From Erysipelotrichaceae bacterium (lineage in GTDB: Bacteria > Bacillota_I > Bacilli_A > Erysipelotrichales > Erysipelotrichaceae): 64,000 nt of DNA. The DNA lies in assembly GCA_017405785.1 (NCBI GenBank), contig JAFQZR010000006.1:20654-84653 (forward strand), given 5' to 3'. Each line of letters starts with the position of its first letter. Position 1 is the first letter of the stretch. Positions 1 to 8,975 of this stretch are shown here, in pieces. Made by a program: the position numbers and the translations under genes. The notes beneath the pieces were generated by a model, which worked only from the letters and a program-made list of their open reading frames with translations, did no database searches and was not told where the DNA came from.

Positions 1-2458
1 TTATATTCATTTCATCATCCAGTTCCAGGAAATGAAGTTCAACGTCATCCAGGAAACTCTCCTGTTTTATCGCCAGCAGATACCATCCGTCTCCGTTTTC
101 CTTTCTGAAGATATCTCTTTCTCTAAGCTCTGTATCACAGGTTACTTCTCTGAATTCACCAGTAAGAATATCCAGATATAGAACACCATGAGAGTCATCA
201 AAGGTCCAGCTGAACAGCCGCTGATTTCCTTCAAGTGCTTTCAGAGAATACCTACGATATGTACTATAACCATAGCTATCTTCTACCGATACGGTTGGCA
301 GATATAATGTTCTTAATCCGTCCTTATTACCGCATATGACTTTAAGATCATATGAAGAGAACATGACAAAACCATCATCGTTGATAATATAATCCCCTGA
401 CGTATATGATTCTTCTCTGTTCTCAATTGGTATGTCTATCCATGATGGATCAGCAGCAATTACTGAATACCTGGTTAATACATCATTATTATCCAAAACC
501 CAGTAATAATAACTGTTTTTCTTACAGTCGTTTACGCCTTCCTTGAGCTGTTTCTCATAAAACCATCTCAGCATATTTTCAAACCATATATAACCGATTT
601 TGCCATCCTGGCATATTACCTGTACACCGTTATCCATGGCATTCACATTTCTGACTACTGAAAAGAATTCCGCCTGAGAAACAATTCCACCATCATCAGC
701 CTTAATAATATCAACATGGTTTGCATAGGCATATATTACTACTTCTGTTCCATCGGGTAGAGTCCAGTATGTTATTGAATCTCTGGAAAGGAAACTGTAA
801 GTATGCCTAGAGGTCCATTTTATCGTTCCACTGTTGAAATCCAAACAGATAAGTAACTTCGTTTCGTTTGTCTGCATACCTAATTCACCGTTATTGAGGT
901 CTGAGATATACATGTCGTCATTATAGATATTCAGAGCGATAAACAACAGATTATCATGATGTAGAAACGCGTCTCCAAGAGTACCATAAACAACATCTGT
1001 TGTCGTAAAAACCGGTTCAAGGTTTTCAGCGTTCAATACGCAGATACCATTTTTAGCTGAATCATCCCAGCTATAGTCTGCATTATAAAAGAAGAATAAG
1101 AATACGAATTTCTCATCATCTGATACAAAGGTTTTATTCTTGCTCAGATAATAACTTACCGGTTCACCTTCTTCTTCCAGTACCGGTAGCATTGTTTTTG
1201 ACAGAACACTCCCATCTGATGAATCGAGTACAATCATGCTGAACTCGTCAAATGCATAAATTCTCTGTTTATTTTCGGATAACTGTATGCATTCGAACAT
1301 GGAAAAACTGCTGTCCGTTGATACTATGTCTTTATATAATGCCTGCCATTTAACGCTGCCGTCTGCTGTATTCAGGCATAACACTTTGTCATATATTTCC
1401 AGAATTAATGACTTACTGTCAATAAACTGAACATCAACACCACTGTAATCTTTTCCTGTCTCATATTTCCATAATTGTGTACACGTATCACTGTTCCATA
1501 AGGAAACGATTCCGTTACGAGTGATGACACACACAAGTCCCGATTCCTGTTCAACCTCAAACTTCATGTTCTTATCATCAGGAGATATGATCCCCGTTGC
1601 TTGTAAGTCTCTGCCATTTACACTACTTGGGGATAAGTAGGCATTTACAGCTTCATCCAAAGCTCTCTGAGCACAAGGAACCAAAGGTCTGTCATTTCCT
1701 TCACTCGGTAAAGCTTCTATGGCCAGTGCTATGGCTCCAAGACGGTCTCCTTCTTTTAAGAGAGCTTGTGAGGCATTGGCCAGGTATGTTGACTGGCTAC
1801 GCAGTGTGTTCTCATAGTTCTTTGTTATCATGGCGTTTCTGTTTAACAGTACACCTATAAAGCCTGCCGCAATCAGTAAAACCACTGCTGCTGCCGTGGC
1901 TACTTTTCTTATGACATAACGCTGTTCTCTTTTATAAAGTGAATCGTATGTACAGCCGATCAGGGCTGCCATGATTCTTAATTTTTCAGTACGGAAAAGG
2001 GCATTTCTCTTAGCTGATGAATCTGCGACGATATTCGCTGCCAGCGGTTCAACGGATCTGATGTATTTTCCTTCTTCGGAATACTCATCCGTCAGTTCTT
2101 TCGGGAAGGATTCTTCAGGAGTTCCTTCAACCAGTACAGCCAATACATGAGAGCGGTCGTGATGTTCCAGGAAATAACTGATTTCCCTGAGAACCCATTT
2201 TGAATTCTTTGTTTCTTTCGAACAGATAACGATCAGGAACTCTGAATTATCTAAAGCTCTTTCAATGTCGCCGGAAAGATCACTGGAAATCGGCAGTTCA
2301 TCCTGATCTCTGAATACTCTGCCAGGTGTTTTTTCTCCGTTTTTCCTTAAAGCCTTAGGAATACTAAAGTGCTCAATTGCGTGATGCAACTTGATTGCCA
2401 CGCCTTTATCAAGCGGCAGATGTCTGTAACTTATAAATGCCTTGTATTTTACTTCCAT
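1..2458 (-). CDS. TIR-domain membrane protein with beta-propeller-like C-terminal region (3' end outside window)
   Basis: I translated this by hand; it is open from an ATG at 2458 to the window edge, at least 819 residues. Residues 4-110 read as a bacterial TIR domain: the opening strand is Y-K-A-F-I-S-Y-R-H, followed by a D-Q-D-E-L-P loop at 51-56 and a W-V-L-R-E-I helix whose Glu92 sits where the catalytic NADase glutamate of TIR domains lies. A single membrane segment follows at about 184-205. The remaining ~600 residues are rich in short repeated strands with S-G-T-I-K-W-T and D-G-S-V-K-W-Q type turns, typical of PQQ/WD40-like propellers. This suggests a membrane-anchored sensor with a cytoplasmic TIR. 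The Shine-Dalgarno is weak. The gene is divergent from the membrane protein at 2604. A signalling or immune role is inference. Confidence 0.8.
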   Translation of the reverse strand, partial: MEVKYKAFISYRHLPLDKGVAIKLHHAIEHFSIPKALRKNGEKTPGRVFRDQDELPISSDLSGDIERALDNSEFLIVICSKETKNSKWVLREISYFLEHHDRSHVLAVLVEGTPEESFPKELTDEYSEEGKYIRSVEPLAANIVADSSAKRNALFRTEKLRIMAALIGCTYDSLYKREQRYVIRKVATAAAVVLLIAAGFIGVLLNRNAMITKNYENTLRSQSTYLANASQALLKEGDRLGAIALAIEALPSEGNDRPLVPCAQRALDEAVNAYLSPSSVNGRDLQATGIISPDDKNMKFEVEQESGLVCVITRNGIVSLWNSDTCTQLWKYETGKDYSGVDVQFIDSKSLILEIYDKVLCLNTADGSVKWQALYKDIVSTDSSFSMFECIQLSENKQRIYAFDEFSMIVLDSSDGSVLSKTMLPVLEEEGEPVSYYLSKNKTFVSDDEKFVFLFFFYNADYSWDDSAKNGICVLNAENLEPVFTTTDVVYGTLGDAFLHHDNLLFIALNIYNDDMYISDLNNGELGMQTNETKLLICLDFNSGTIKWTSRHTYSFLSRDSITYWTLPDGTEVVIYAYANHVDIIKADDGGIVSQAEFFSVVRNVNAMDNGVQVICQDGKIGYIWFENMLRWFYEKQLKEGVNDCKKNSYYYWVLDNNDVLTRYSVIAADPSWIDIPIENREESYTSGDYIINDDGFVMFSSYDLKVICGNKDGLRTLYLPTVSVEDSYGYSTYRRYSLKALEGNQRLFSWTFDDSHGVLYLDILTGEFREVTCDTELRERDIFRKENGDGWYLLAIKQESFLDDVELHFLELDDEMNI

Positions 2459-2603
2459 AATTCAGATTATTAAATCAACTTTCTTATCTTTTATTATATC
2501 AATTATAAATATCACTTGAAAGGACAGCGTGTACTGGTATTTGTTTTGTTAATCAGTTGACTGCCTTATTGATAAATATCATCCGTTGTGAAATAATCAA
2601 AGC

Positions 2604-3848
2604 ATGAATTATCAGAATAAATCAATATTTTATATTCCAATACAGTTTTCAGATTACAACAAGACAGTAACCTGTTTTAATAACGACGAATCCTGGGAAA
2701 AAGCCAAGACTCCTTCCCCGTCATATCTGCTTCCTTATGTTACCAAGATCGCTAAAAGTCCTGAGTATTACCAGTGTTTTGAAAAAAAGAATATAAACGC
2801 CTCTGAATTATATATATACAAAAACTGGCTGGAATCTCAGTTCAACTTACATATAAACCCAACTCTGGAAAAGATCAGATTCTCCTGTTTTGCGACAAAC
2901 ATTGCCTTTTTGGAATACTGGTTTGCCTTTGAAGACGGTGATGTTGTATCTGACATGCTTAATTTTGCCTACTGGTTCAAGAGGGCAAAGCCAAAAAACG
3001 AATGGCTTGACCAAGGTACAAAATCATTATTTGATTATTCACTGGATATAATGCCGGCCGGCATCAATATGAAGATGTTCTTTACCAGTGAGAAAGTGTT
3101 TAAATATGACTGCAAGTGTTTCCATACCGTAAAGGTTTCCGGAAAATACTCTCAGGAAGAACTTGATGACCTGCTCCACAGACTGTCAAGAAATTACAAT
3201 TTCTCTTTTGCTTCAGCACTTGATGAAAGCGAACACGACATGATCTACAAACCATATTCATACGACATCTGGTGCGGCAGTCCTGATGCAATGGCTAATG
3301 TTGTCTTATATGAAGATAAAGACCGGAATCTGAATTTCATTAACGGACATAAGTATGACCAGATACTCTCAGATCATCATTTCATGTATCTGTTCTTGTT
3401 GAACCAGCGTTTCAGCTTACTGAAATATCTGTCTGCCGTTTCTGAAAACGATACCGGCTCAAGGAAAAGCTTAGACAATATTATAAAGGAAAGCGTCAAG
3501 TTCAAAACCACTTTCTCGTTCAGAGTTGTTTCTGATGATCTGCTTTATCAGAGTATATATTCAAAGATGTACCACATTCTTTCACTGGATCAGTTAATTG
3601 AAGATACATTAGAGAACGAGAAACAGGCTGAGTTTGAATTATCAAAGAATAAATCCAGAACTGAAGATAACCTCAGTGTCCTGCTTTTGGGATTATCCTT
3701 CCTTTCCCTTTTCTCTGCCCTGACCGACGCAACGTCTTTCTTTGACAGAGTGAACATTCAGAATAACATTTCCACACTGATAAGTATTCTGTGTGTGCTG
3801 ATAATATTCCTTATCTGCTGCTACAAGATATTTATTGATAACAAATAG
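2604..3848 (+). CDS. Unknown membrane protein, CorA-like topology
   Basis: This 414-residue protein is not recognised at family level. It has a large soluble N-terminal region (about 1-345), a charged helical stretch near 320-350 (E-D-T-L-E-N-E-K-Q), and two closely spaced hydrophobic segments at the C-terminus (about 355-380 and 390-410). That layout, a cytoplasmic body, long helix and terminal membrane hairpin, recalls CorA-type channels, but no G-M-N signature is visible, so the resemblance is only topological. It is divergent from the TIR gene and converges on the next gene across a shared terminator. A role as a membrane effector paired with the TIR protein is speculative. Confidence 0.6.
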   Translation: MNYQNKSIFYIPIQFSDYNKTVTCFNNDESWEKAKTPSPSYLLPYVTKIAKSPEYYQCFEKKNINASELYIYKNWLESQFNLHINPTLEKIRFSCFATNIAFLEYWFAFEDGDVVSDMLNFAYWFKRAKPKNEWLDQGTKSLFDYSLDIMPAGINMKMFFTSEKVFKYDCKCFHTVKVSGKYSQEELDDLLHRLSRNYNFSFASALDESEHDMIYKPYSYDIWCGSPDAMANVVLYEDKDRNLNFINGHKYDQILSDHHFMYLFLLNQRFSLLKYLSAVSENDTGSRKSLDNIIKESVKFKTTFSFRVVSDDLLYQSIYSKMYHILSLDQLIEDTLENEKQAEFELSKNKSRTEDNLSVLLLGLSFLSLFSALTDATSFFDRVNIQNNISTLISILCVLIIFLICCYKIFIDNK

Positions 3849-3864
3849 TATTATATAAGTACTT

Positions 3865-3890
3865 AAAAGGAGCTTGATCAAGCTCCTTTT
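3865..3890. terminator. Bidirectional intrinsic terminator
   Basis: A perfect 13-base dyad (AAAAGGAGCTTGA and its complement) ends in four T on each strand. It lies between the convergent genes ending at 3848 and 3898 and can serve both. Confidence 0.85.
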
Positions 3891-3897
3891 TCTGTAT

Positions 3898-4896
3898 TTA
3901 ATCTTCCTGTAAAGGGAATTCAACCGTATATCTGAAATACGATCTTTCTGACTGCTCGGCACATGCCGCTATTGATTCAGATATGCCGCATTTCATTGCC
4001 TTCAGAGCACCGTCAATCTTAAGGCCTTCCTTAATCTTAATGGAAGAACTGCTGGCATACTCAATCTCATATGTATGAGACTCTAACTTGTTTGTCGGAT
4101 CAAATCTCATTTCGATTAAGTCTTTAATATGATTTTCGTTCTTGAAATATACAAGTTCCGGTCTTACTGGGGAGTTATGGCCGCCCCACTTTTCGTTAGC
4201 TGCAATACTGACTCCTGACGTGTGTTTTATGGCTTTTTCCGCATCCGCACCAGCTTTAATCTTACCGGCTTTTATACCTAGCTTCGCTGCTATCCGCTGT
4301 GCTGAAGCTTCTTTGACAGATATTTCTACAACTACTTTCTTCGCACCCAAATCTTTGGCTATTCTGACCAGTTCTCTGACCTTTTCTTTCTCAATGTAAG
4401 TAAAATATTTGTCCATGGCTATGTATGACCCTGGTATGCATGGGTTAACATAATATGCACCTATACCCATATCAGGAACAACCGAGATATCGAACAGGTC
4501 AAACTGGTCTCTGAAGATATTCAGAACCTCAACATCATTCGGAGAAGACTGATAGCCAATGGAATTCTCACATACCGGACTCTTCCGTCTCTTCTCATCA
4601 ATATCGCAGAGGTTGATCATGCTAGGTATTTCAAAAGATTCGCTTTCCAGCTGTTCAGCGAATACAGGACGGAGAATACGAAAATCTGATTCCAGTTTTG
4701 CCTGCTTGATATTATCCATAATCTTCTTTCCTGCTTCACCGGCTTCATCTGCGACAATAGCCACCTTTTCCTTGGCTTCTCCGGCCCAAACTACTACATC
4801 TTCAGACTTTTCCTTAATGGTCTTCCCAGCACTTTTCAACCATGCCCCTGCTTTTTTAGTGTCTATGATTTTCTTCTTATCTTTTTTCTCAGTCAT
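3898..4896 (-). CDS. Hypothetical cytoplasmic protein
   Basis: The 332-residue protein has no signal peptide or membrane segment. The first ~70 residues are a lysine/alanine/glutamate-rich amphipathic region (K-K-A-G-A-W-L-K, then E-A-G-E-A-G-K-K) likely to form helix or coiled coil. The rest is mixed alpha/beta with no motif I recognise. The start is supported by AAAGGGG six bases before the ATG. It is transcribed toward the terminator at 3865. Function is unknown; the charged helical leader may mediate assembly or membrane association. Confidence 0.65.
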   Translation of the reverse strand: MTEKKDKKKIIDTKKAGAWLKSAGKTIKEKSEDVVVWAGEAKEKVAIVADEAGEAGKKIMDNIKQAKLESDFRILRPVFAEQLESESFEIPSMINLCDIDEKRRKSPVCENSIGYQSSPNDVEVLNIFRDQFDLFDISVVPDMGIGAYYVNPCIPGSYIAMDKYFTYIEKEKVRELVRIAKDLGAKKVVVEISVKEASAQRIAAKLGIKAGKIKAGADAEKAIKHTSGVSIAANEKWGGHNSPVRPELVYFKNENHIKDLIEMRFDPTNKLESHTYEIEYASSSSIKIKEGLKIDGALKAMKCGISESIAACAEQSERSYFRYTVEFPLQED

Positions 4897-4996
4897 AACA
4901 AACCCCTTTATTATAAAATTGATTAGTTTAATCTATTTGTTTCATAATATCATCCGAAAAACATCAGGTTAATGCTTTTGTTCTATACAACGCTGA

Positions 4997-5686
4997 CTAT
5001 TCTCCGCTCAATAAAGTTACTTTTACAGTCACATAGAAAGTCTCAATATTACCGGCATATTGGCCTCTGTCTTCCTGAACGTCCACATAGAAGCCTGTTT
5101 CATATCCGTCCTCAAATACTATTTGTACTGATCCGTAGCCTTTATCTGGACAATTATCATCTTCAACTATTTCGCAACCCAGAGTTGCTGTTCCTCCTAT
5201 AGAATATGTTACTGTCTGATAACTGGTTATTTGTACGCCGTTTAGATAATAATTGTAAGACAGTTCGTTTCCAACATGATTGTCGGTCTGCTTTGTGGCG
5301 TAACAATTGATTCTGAATTTGCCTTCTGTATAATTATTTAATCCGCTTCTGTCTGTAACCGGTACCAGATCATCTATTACCAGTTTTAATTCTTCAGTAG
5401 TTATTTCTATGTTATTGCCATCAACAATCGTTGTGTCCATTATTTCCAGAGCTTTATCCAGCTCTTCTGAATATCTTTCGTATGATTCAGGAGTATATAA
5501 AGAGGAATCAATATCTATCTCGACCAATTCAGCTAATTCATCTCTTCTTGTATCACAGTTGATTATAACCTGCTTAAATATATTGATATTTGAAGAACTT
5601 GTAGCATAAATGACGAAAGCCGTCATAGGCAATATGAAAAGCCGTACTTTGCCAATTATACCTTTCAGTGATTTTTTATTCCTCAT
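4997..5686 (-). CDS. Secreted or membrane-anchored protein with FIVAR-like module
   Basis: The 229-residue protein begins K-K/R-rich and then has a hydrophobic segment at about 15-30, which reads as an uncleaved signal anchor or signal peptide. Residues about 66-112 (Y-T-P-E-S-Y, L-D-K-A-L-E, E-L-K-L-V-I-D-D-L-V) match the pattern of FIVAR modules, small helical repeats found in cell-surface proteins of Gram-positives. The C-terminal half is strand-rich, with four Y/V-alternating segments, and probably forms a beta sandwich. It lies 14 bases downstream of the small gene at 5701, so the two are probably cotranscribed. The surface role is inferred from these modules; the ligand is unknown. Confidence 0.65.
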   Translation of the reverse strand: MRNKKSLKGIIGKVRLFILPMTAFVIYATSSSNINIFKQVIINCDTRRDELAELVEIDIDSSLYTPESYERYSEELDKALEIMDTTIVDGNNIEITTEELKLVIDDLVPVTDRSGLNNYTEGKFRINCYATKQTDNHVGNELSYNYYLNGVQITSYQTVTYSIGGTATLGCEIVEDDNCPDKGYGSVQIVFEDGYETGFYVDVQEDRGQYAGNIETFYVTVKVTLLSGE

Positions 5687-5700
5687 ATCCTAACCAACCT

Positions 5701-5946
5701 TTACTGCTCTTTTCTGAGCAATGATATGATTGTTTCAAAAATCTCACGGGACATTTTATCCGGATCGATCACATTCAGCTTACCGTGTATATAATTATTC
5801 CTTAAATACATTCCGTAATTAAAATGATGTTCATTATAGTCAGGATGATTTAAATAGTACTCCTTGTCTTCTGAACTCATGATCGTGACTTCCTGTTTTG
5901 CTATGTCCAACACGTGATCATAATAATCATCAATTATCCAATCCAT
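5701..5946 (-). CDS. Small acidic protein with H-F-x-x-G-M-x-x-R-N-N motif
   Basis: About 81 residues. I place the start at the ATG at 5946, preceded five bases earlier by AGGTGG, rather than at the GTG three codons upstream. The core around residues 38-52 (H-H-F-N-Y-G-M-Y-L-R-N-N-Y) resembles the motif of small uncharacterised proteins of the DUF6794 type, where an F-H-F-x-x-G-x-x-I-R-N-x-W segment is conserved. That link is from memory and moderate. There is no membrane segment. It lies upstream of the FIVAR-like gene on the same strand. Confidence 0.6.
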   Translation of the reverse strand: MDWIIDDYYDHVLDIAKQEVTIMSSEDKEYYLNHPDYNEHHFNYGMYLRNNYIHGKLNVIDPDKMSREIFETIISLLRKEQ

Positions 5947-6043
5947 TTTTACCACCTATGTCTTCTATACAATTTTAACATTTTTTATATCAGGGTACAC
6001 AGTATATGTTTTTATAGAGCTGATATCCTCATACATTACAAAA

Positions 6044-6061
6044 ACATGCCCTGTGGCATGT
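6044..6061 (-). terminator. Intrinsic terminator after udp
   Basis: Seven-base-pair stem (ACATGCC/GGCATGT) with a four-base loop; on the - strand it is followed by TTTTTG. It lies 23 bases past the udp stop and closes the long - strand polysaccharide transcription unit. Confidence 0.8.
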
Positions 6062-6083
6062 CTTTTCTTGTTTATCTCAGTAA

Positions 6084-6896
6084 TTATCGTTTGTTTGGAT
6101 AGCCTTTCTTCTGATCCATTTCATACAGGATCCTTACTGCTTCACATCCGGCGTGAGTCATATTGGCGATCCACTGTTCGGAATGATCAAAGCCTGCCTG
6201 AGGGTCAAAGTGACCGGTATCTCCAGTTACTTCCAGCATATTGTCCAACACAGTCGCAATACCTCCGGCTCTTAATCCCCAGAGTCTGGCCAGTACGAAC
6301 ATTACGCTCGCTTCCATTTCAGCGGCCACAACATTCATGGCCTTGAGATCCTCAAAGTGATGTCTCCATTCTGAGATCCAGTAATTGTTGAAAGATGAAC
6401 CCGGTCTAGGATGTCTGGCATAGAAAGTGTCGGCTGAACGGGTCACTCCCAGATGATAAGGAAGTCCAAGTCCTTCACAGGCTTCCAGACAGGCTGTTAC
6501 GACATCGTGATCTGCTACGGCAGGATACTCAATAGGAGCATAGGCAGGTGAAGTCCCTTCCAGACGCATGGCAGAGTCAAATACCGCGATATCGCCGTTT
6601 TTAACATAATCCTGTAGTGTTCCGCATGTTCCGATACGGATAAAGGTATGAACACCCAGACGGGCCAGTTCTTCCATTCCGATGGCGACAGATGGGCAGC
6701 CCATTCCCGTGCTCATGCAGGAAATAGGTACACCTTTGTATACGCCGGTGAATGTACGGTATTCACGGTTGTTCATAACCTCGTGAGCCTCATCCCAGAA
6801 TGATGCTACGATAGGAACTCTTCCCGGATCTCCCGGTAACAGAACATATGGAGCGATATCTCCTTCCTTAAGCTGTATATGATACTGTAACGCCAT
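6084..6896 (-). CDS. udp: Uridine phosphorylase (nucleoside phosphorylase family)
   Basis: The 270-residue cytoplasmic enzyme cleaves uridine with phosphate to uracil and ribose-1-phosphate. The phosphate-binding opening (L-L-P-G-D-P-G-R) near residues 20-27, the R-T-F-T-G region, the G-T-C-G-T-L strand and the A-A-E-M-E-A-S motif of the NP-I family are all present, and the length is normal. I chose the ATG at 6896 because AGGAGG lies seven bases before it; the ATG two codons upstream would be almost inside the ribosome site. It is the last gene before a terminator and follows the 6909 gene by 12 bases. Its presence at the end of a polysaccharide locus looks incidental. Confidence 0.93.
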   Translation of the reverse strand: MALQYHIQLKEGDIAPYVLLPGDPGRVPIVASFWDEAHEVMNNREYRTFTGVYKGVPISCMSTGMGCPSVAIGMEELARLGVHTFIRIGTCGTLQDYVKNGDIAVFDSAMRLEGTSPAYAPIEYPAVADHDVVTACLEACEGLGLPYHLGVTRSADTFYARHPRPGSSFNNYWISEWRHHFEDLKAMNVVAAEMEASVMFVLARLWGLRAGGIATVLDNMLEVTGDTGHFDPQAGFDHSEQWIANMTHAGCEAVRILYEMDQKKGYPNKR

Positions 6897-6908
6897 AATC
6901 ATTCCTCC

Positions 6909-7394
6909 TTAATCATGACTCTTCTTACTGAAGACTGATTTTAACAGTCCTTTGTTTTTATTGCTCTTTCTATCGTTCTTTTTCAGTGTCTCGCAGAATT
7001 CTTCAAATTCCAGTCTCAGGCCATAGGATGCAAAACTGAATTCCTGATATTTGTCCTTATCGTTCTTCCAATAGAGATACGTCCAGGGACCGGAATCACC
7101 GTCTACGACTTCCTCGTCTCTGGCTTTGACAGTTCCTTCCTTCAGATATTCAAATAAGGCAGCCCATTCATCATCATTGAGCTCCATAGTACCGTATTCC
7201 GTTTTATCGCTTTCTCTTAACGGCCAGTGATCTCCTTCTCTTTTCTCGTGATAAAAAAGATGTTTACCTTCATATACGTAGAAACGGAACCTCTGGAAAT
7301 ACGGCGGATATGATGACCCGTCCTTTGTATAATAGAAATCCTTTATGTCTTCCGGCCTGATGTCTTTGCCTACGGCAAACTTTCTGTCAAACAT
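6909..7394 (-). CDS. Hypothetical soluble protein
   Basis: The 161-residue protein is unrecognised. It is rich in aromatic and acidic residues (F-Y-V-Y-E-G-K-H-L-F-Y-H-E-K, G-P-W-T-Y-L-Y-W-K-N) and looks like a beta-rich fold followed by a helix (L-E-F-E-E-F-C-E-T-L-K) and a lysine-rich tail. There is no signal peptide or membrane segment. It lies six bases from the flippase gene upstream and 12 bases from udp downstream, so it belongs to the same transcript. No function is assigned. Confidence 0.65.
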   Translation of the reverse strand: MFDRKFAVGKDIRPEDIKDFYYTKDGSSYPPYFQRFRFYVYEGKHLFYHEKREGDHWPLRESDKTEYGTMELNDDEWAALFEYLKEGTVKARDEEVVDGDSGPWTYLYWKNDKDKYQEFSFASYGLRLEFEEFCETLKKNDRKSNKNKGLLKSVFSKKSHD

Positions 7395-7399
7395 GTTAA

Positions 7400-8956
7400 T
7401 TACTCCTTATCGAATAAATGTATTTTGGCTACCTTATAGATCAGTCTGTCAGCTGTTGCCAGACAGTAACGGAAATTATCTGTCTTATGGTACAGAATGA
7501 TGATTATTACATTAGGAACGATCAGACAAACCAGAAGTTTGCCTAACAGATTAAGATATGCATTGTCAATTTTTACAACGCTGGCAGCCAGTGAAGTTAT
7601 TACCAATAAGCCAAAGAATACCAGGATATAGCTTATCGTTTCCTTACAGTAATCCTTTATGCTTCTGCCGAATAAGCCGTTATACACAAACTTAGGATAG
7701 CTGTAGCACCATAACACCAGACCGCTTAACGTAGTACCAATGAAGACCCCGACCAGACCGATGGTTTTGGCCAGGATGACGCTGATGGTGATGTTTATCA
7801 GAGCTTCCAGGACAGGAACAATTCTGTCTTCATGGAAAATACCGGCTGCTGTCTTAAATGACAGATAGACATTGCGCATGGTTTTCTGGAAGAAGTTGAA
7901 CGCCAGCACCAACATGACGAAATCCGGCAGTAATCTTGACTCTCCTATCCAGATGACGACCCACGGTGCCATTAACACATACAGACAGATACCGCAGAAG
8001 GCAGCCATCCAGAAGTTGATGAAGCGAAGCTTGTTAAAGACGTCATACTGCTTATCCTTATCCGCAGTAACCAGAAGGTTGCCGACGCTAGGCGTTACGG
8101 CTTCAATGACCTGCTTGGAAAGGTTCCTGATCGCCTCAATGATCAGGGCATAGTTGGAATACAGCCCAGCCGTGACAAGACCCAGGATCCTGGTTATTAC
8201 CAGGTTATCTGTTCCGTTAACCACAAAGGCTCCGATCTGATGGAAGAACAGACCTCTGATCTTCAGGAAAATATCCCGCTTTATGTCTTCACTGATTGGG
8301 TTTGCTCCCTTATCGGAAAGATCAGGATACTTACGGATTACCTCATAGGTTATGACAACGTTCTCTATCACACGCAGTAAGACCATTATTGCCAGATACA
8401 GATAGTAGTTTCTGGTGATGTAGAGTATGATGGTCTGAACGATCTTCATGATCGTCAGGCATATTATGTGGATGATCTGAACTATGTAGTTTTCCTGCTT
8501 GGCATAGAAAATACTGCGCTTGTATGACAGGAAATAGGAGAATACCGCATCAGCCAGGAAGAAAAGATATACGACCGTGGCATTAATGTCGACTGTGACT
8601 TCCTTGACAAAGAACGGTAATATCGGTATGATCCGCAAGCCGATAGCCGCAACGATGAAACCGATGATATGGTATCCCCTACGATAGAATGCCATTAAGG
8701 ATCTGATGGTTTCCTTGTCGTCCTGTTCGATCGGTTTGTAAAGGTTATAAATGATGGCACTGCCCATGCCCAGTTCAACGACCGATAACATGCTGATGAC
8801 ATTGGTGTATAAGCCATTTAAGCCCTGCATCTCATCCCCCAGAATCAGCACAAAATAGCGTCTGGCTATTATTCCCAGCAGTACTGAGGCAATATTAGCC
8901 ATCGCTGACGCTAACATGTTGATAAAGGAGTTACGGGTTCTTGATGAGTCAGCCAT
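7400..8956 (-). CDS. Polysaccharide flippase (MOP/Wzx-type)
   Basis: A 518-residue integral membrane protein with about 12-14 hydrophobic segments and the MOP/Wzx opening pattern (N-M-L-A-S-A-M-A-N, then V-E-L-G-M-G-S-A-I-I-Y-N-L-Y-K-P). It most likely moves lipid-linked oligosaccharide across the membrane. AAAGGA precedes the ATG by five bases. It is one of two flippases in the locus (the other at 11200), which suggests either two polymers or division of labour between repeat-unit and modification precursors. The substrate cannot be read from sequence. Confidence 0.88.
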   Translation of the reverse strand: MADSSRTRNSFINMLASAMANIASVLLGIIARRYFVLILGDEMQGLNGLYTNVISMLSVVELGMGSAIIYNLYKPIEQDDKETIRSLMAFYRRGYHIIGFIVAAIGLRIIPILPFFVKEVTVDINATVVYLFFLADAVFSYFLSYKRSIFYAKQENYIVQIIHIICLTIMKIVQTIILYITRNYYLYLAIMVLLRVIENVVITYEVIRKYPDLSDKGANPISEDIKRDIFLKIRGLFFHQIGAFVVNGTDNLVITRILGLVTAGLYSNYALIIEAIRNLSKQVIEAVTPSVGNLLVTADKDKQYDVFNKLRFINFWMAAFCGICLYVLMAPWVVIWIGESRLLPDFVMLVLAFNFFQKTMRNVYLSFKTAAGIFHEDRIVPVLEALINITISVILAKTIGLVGVFIGTTLSGLVLWCYSYPKFVYNGLFGRSIKDYCKETISYILVFFGLLVITSLAASVVKIDNAYLNLLGKLLVCLIVPNVIIIILYHKTDNFRYCLATADRLIYKVAKIHLFDKE

Positions 8957-8975
8957 TTCTGTCCTTTCAGATAAT

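Noticed and set aside
1597..1860. Open + strand frame of 87 codons.
   Set aside because: It lies antisense within the TIR/propeller gene and has no ribosome site or conserved pattern.
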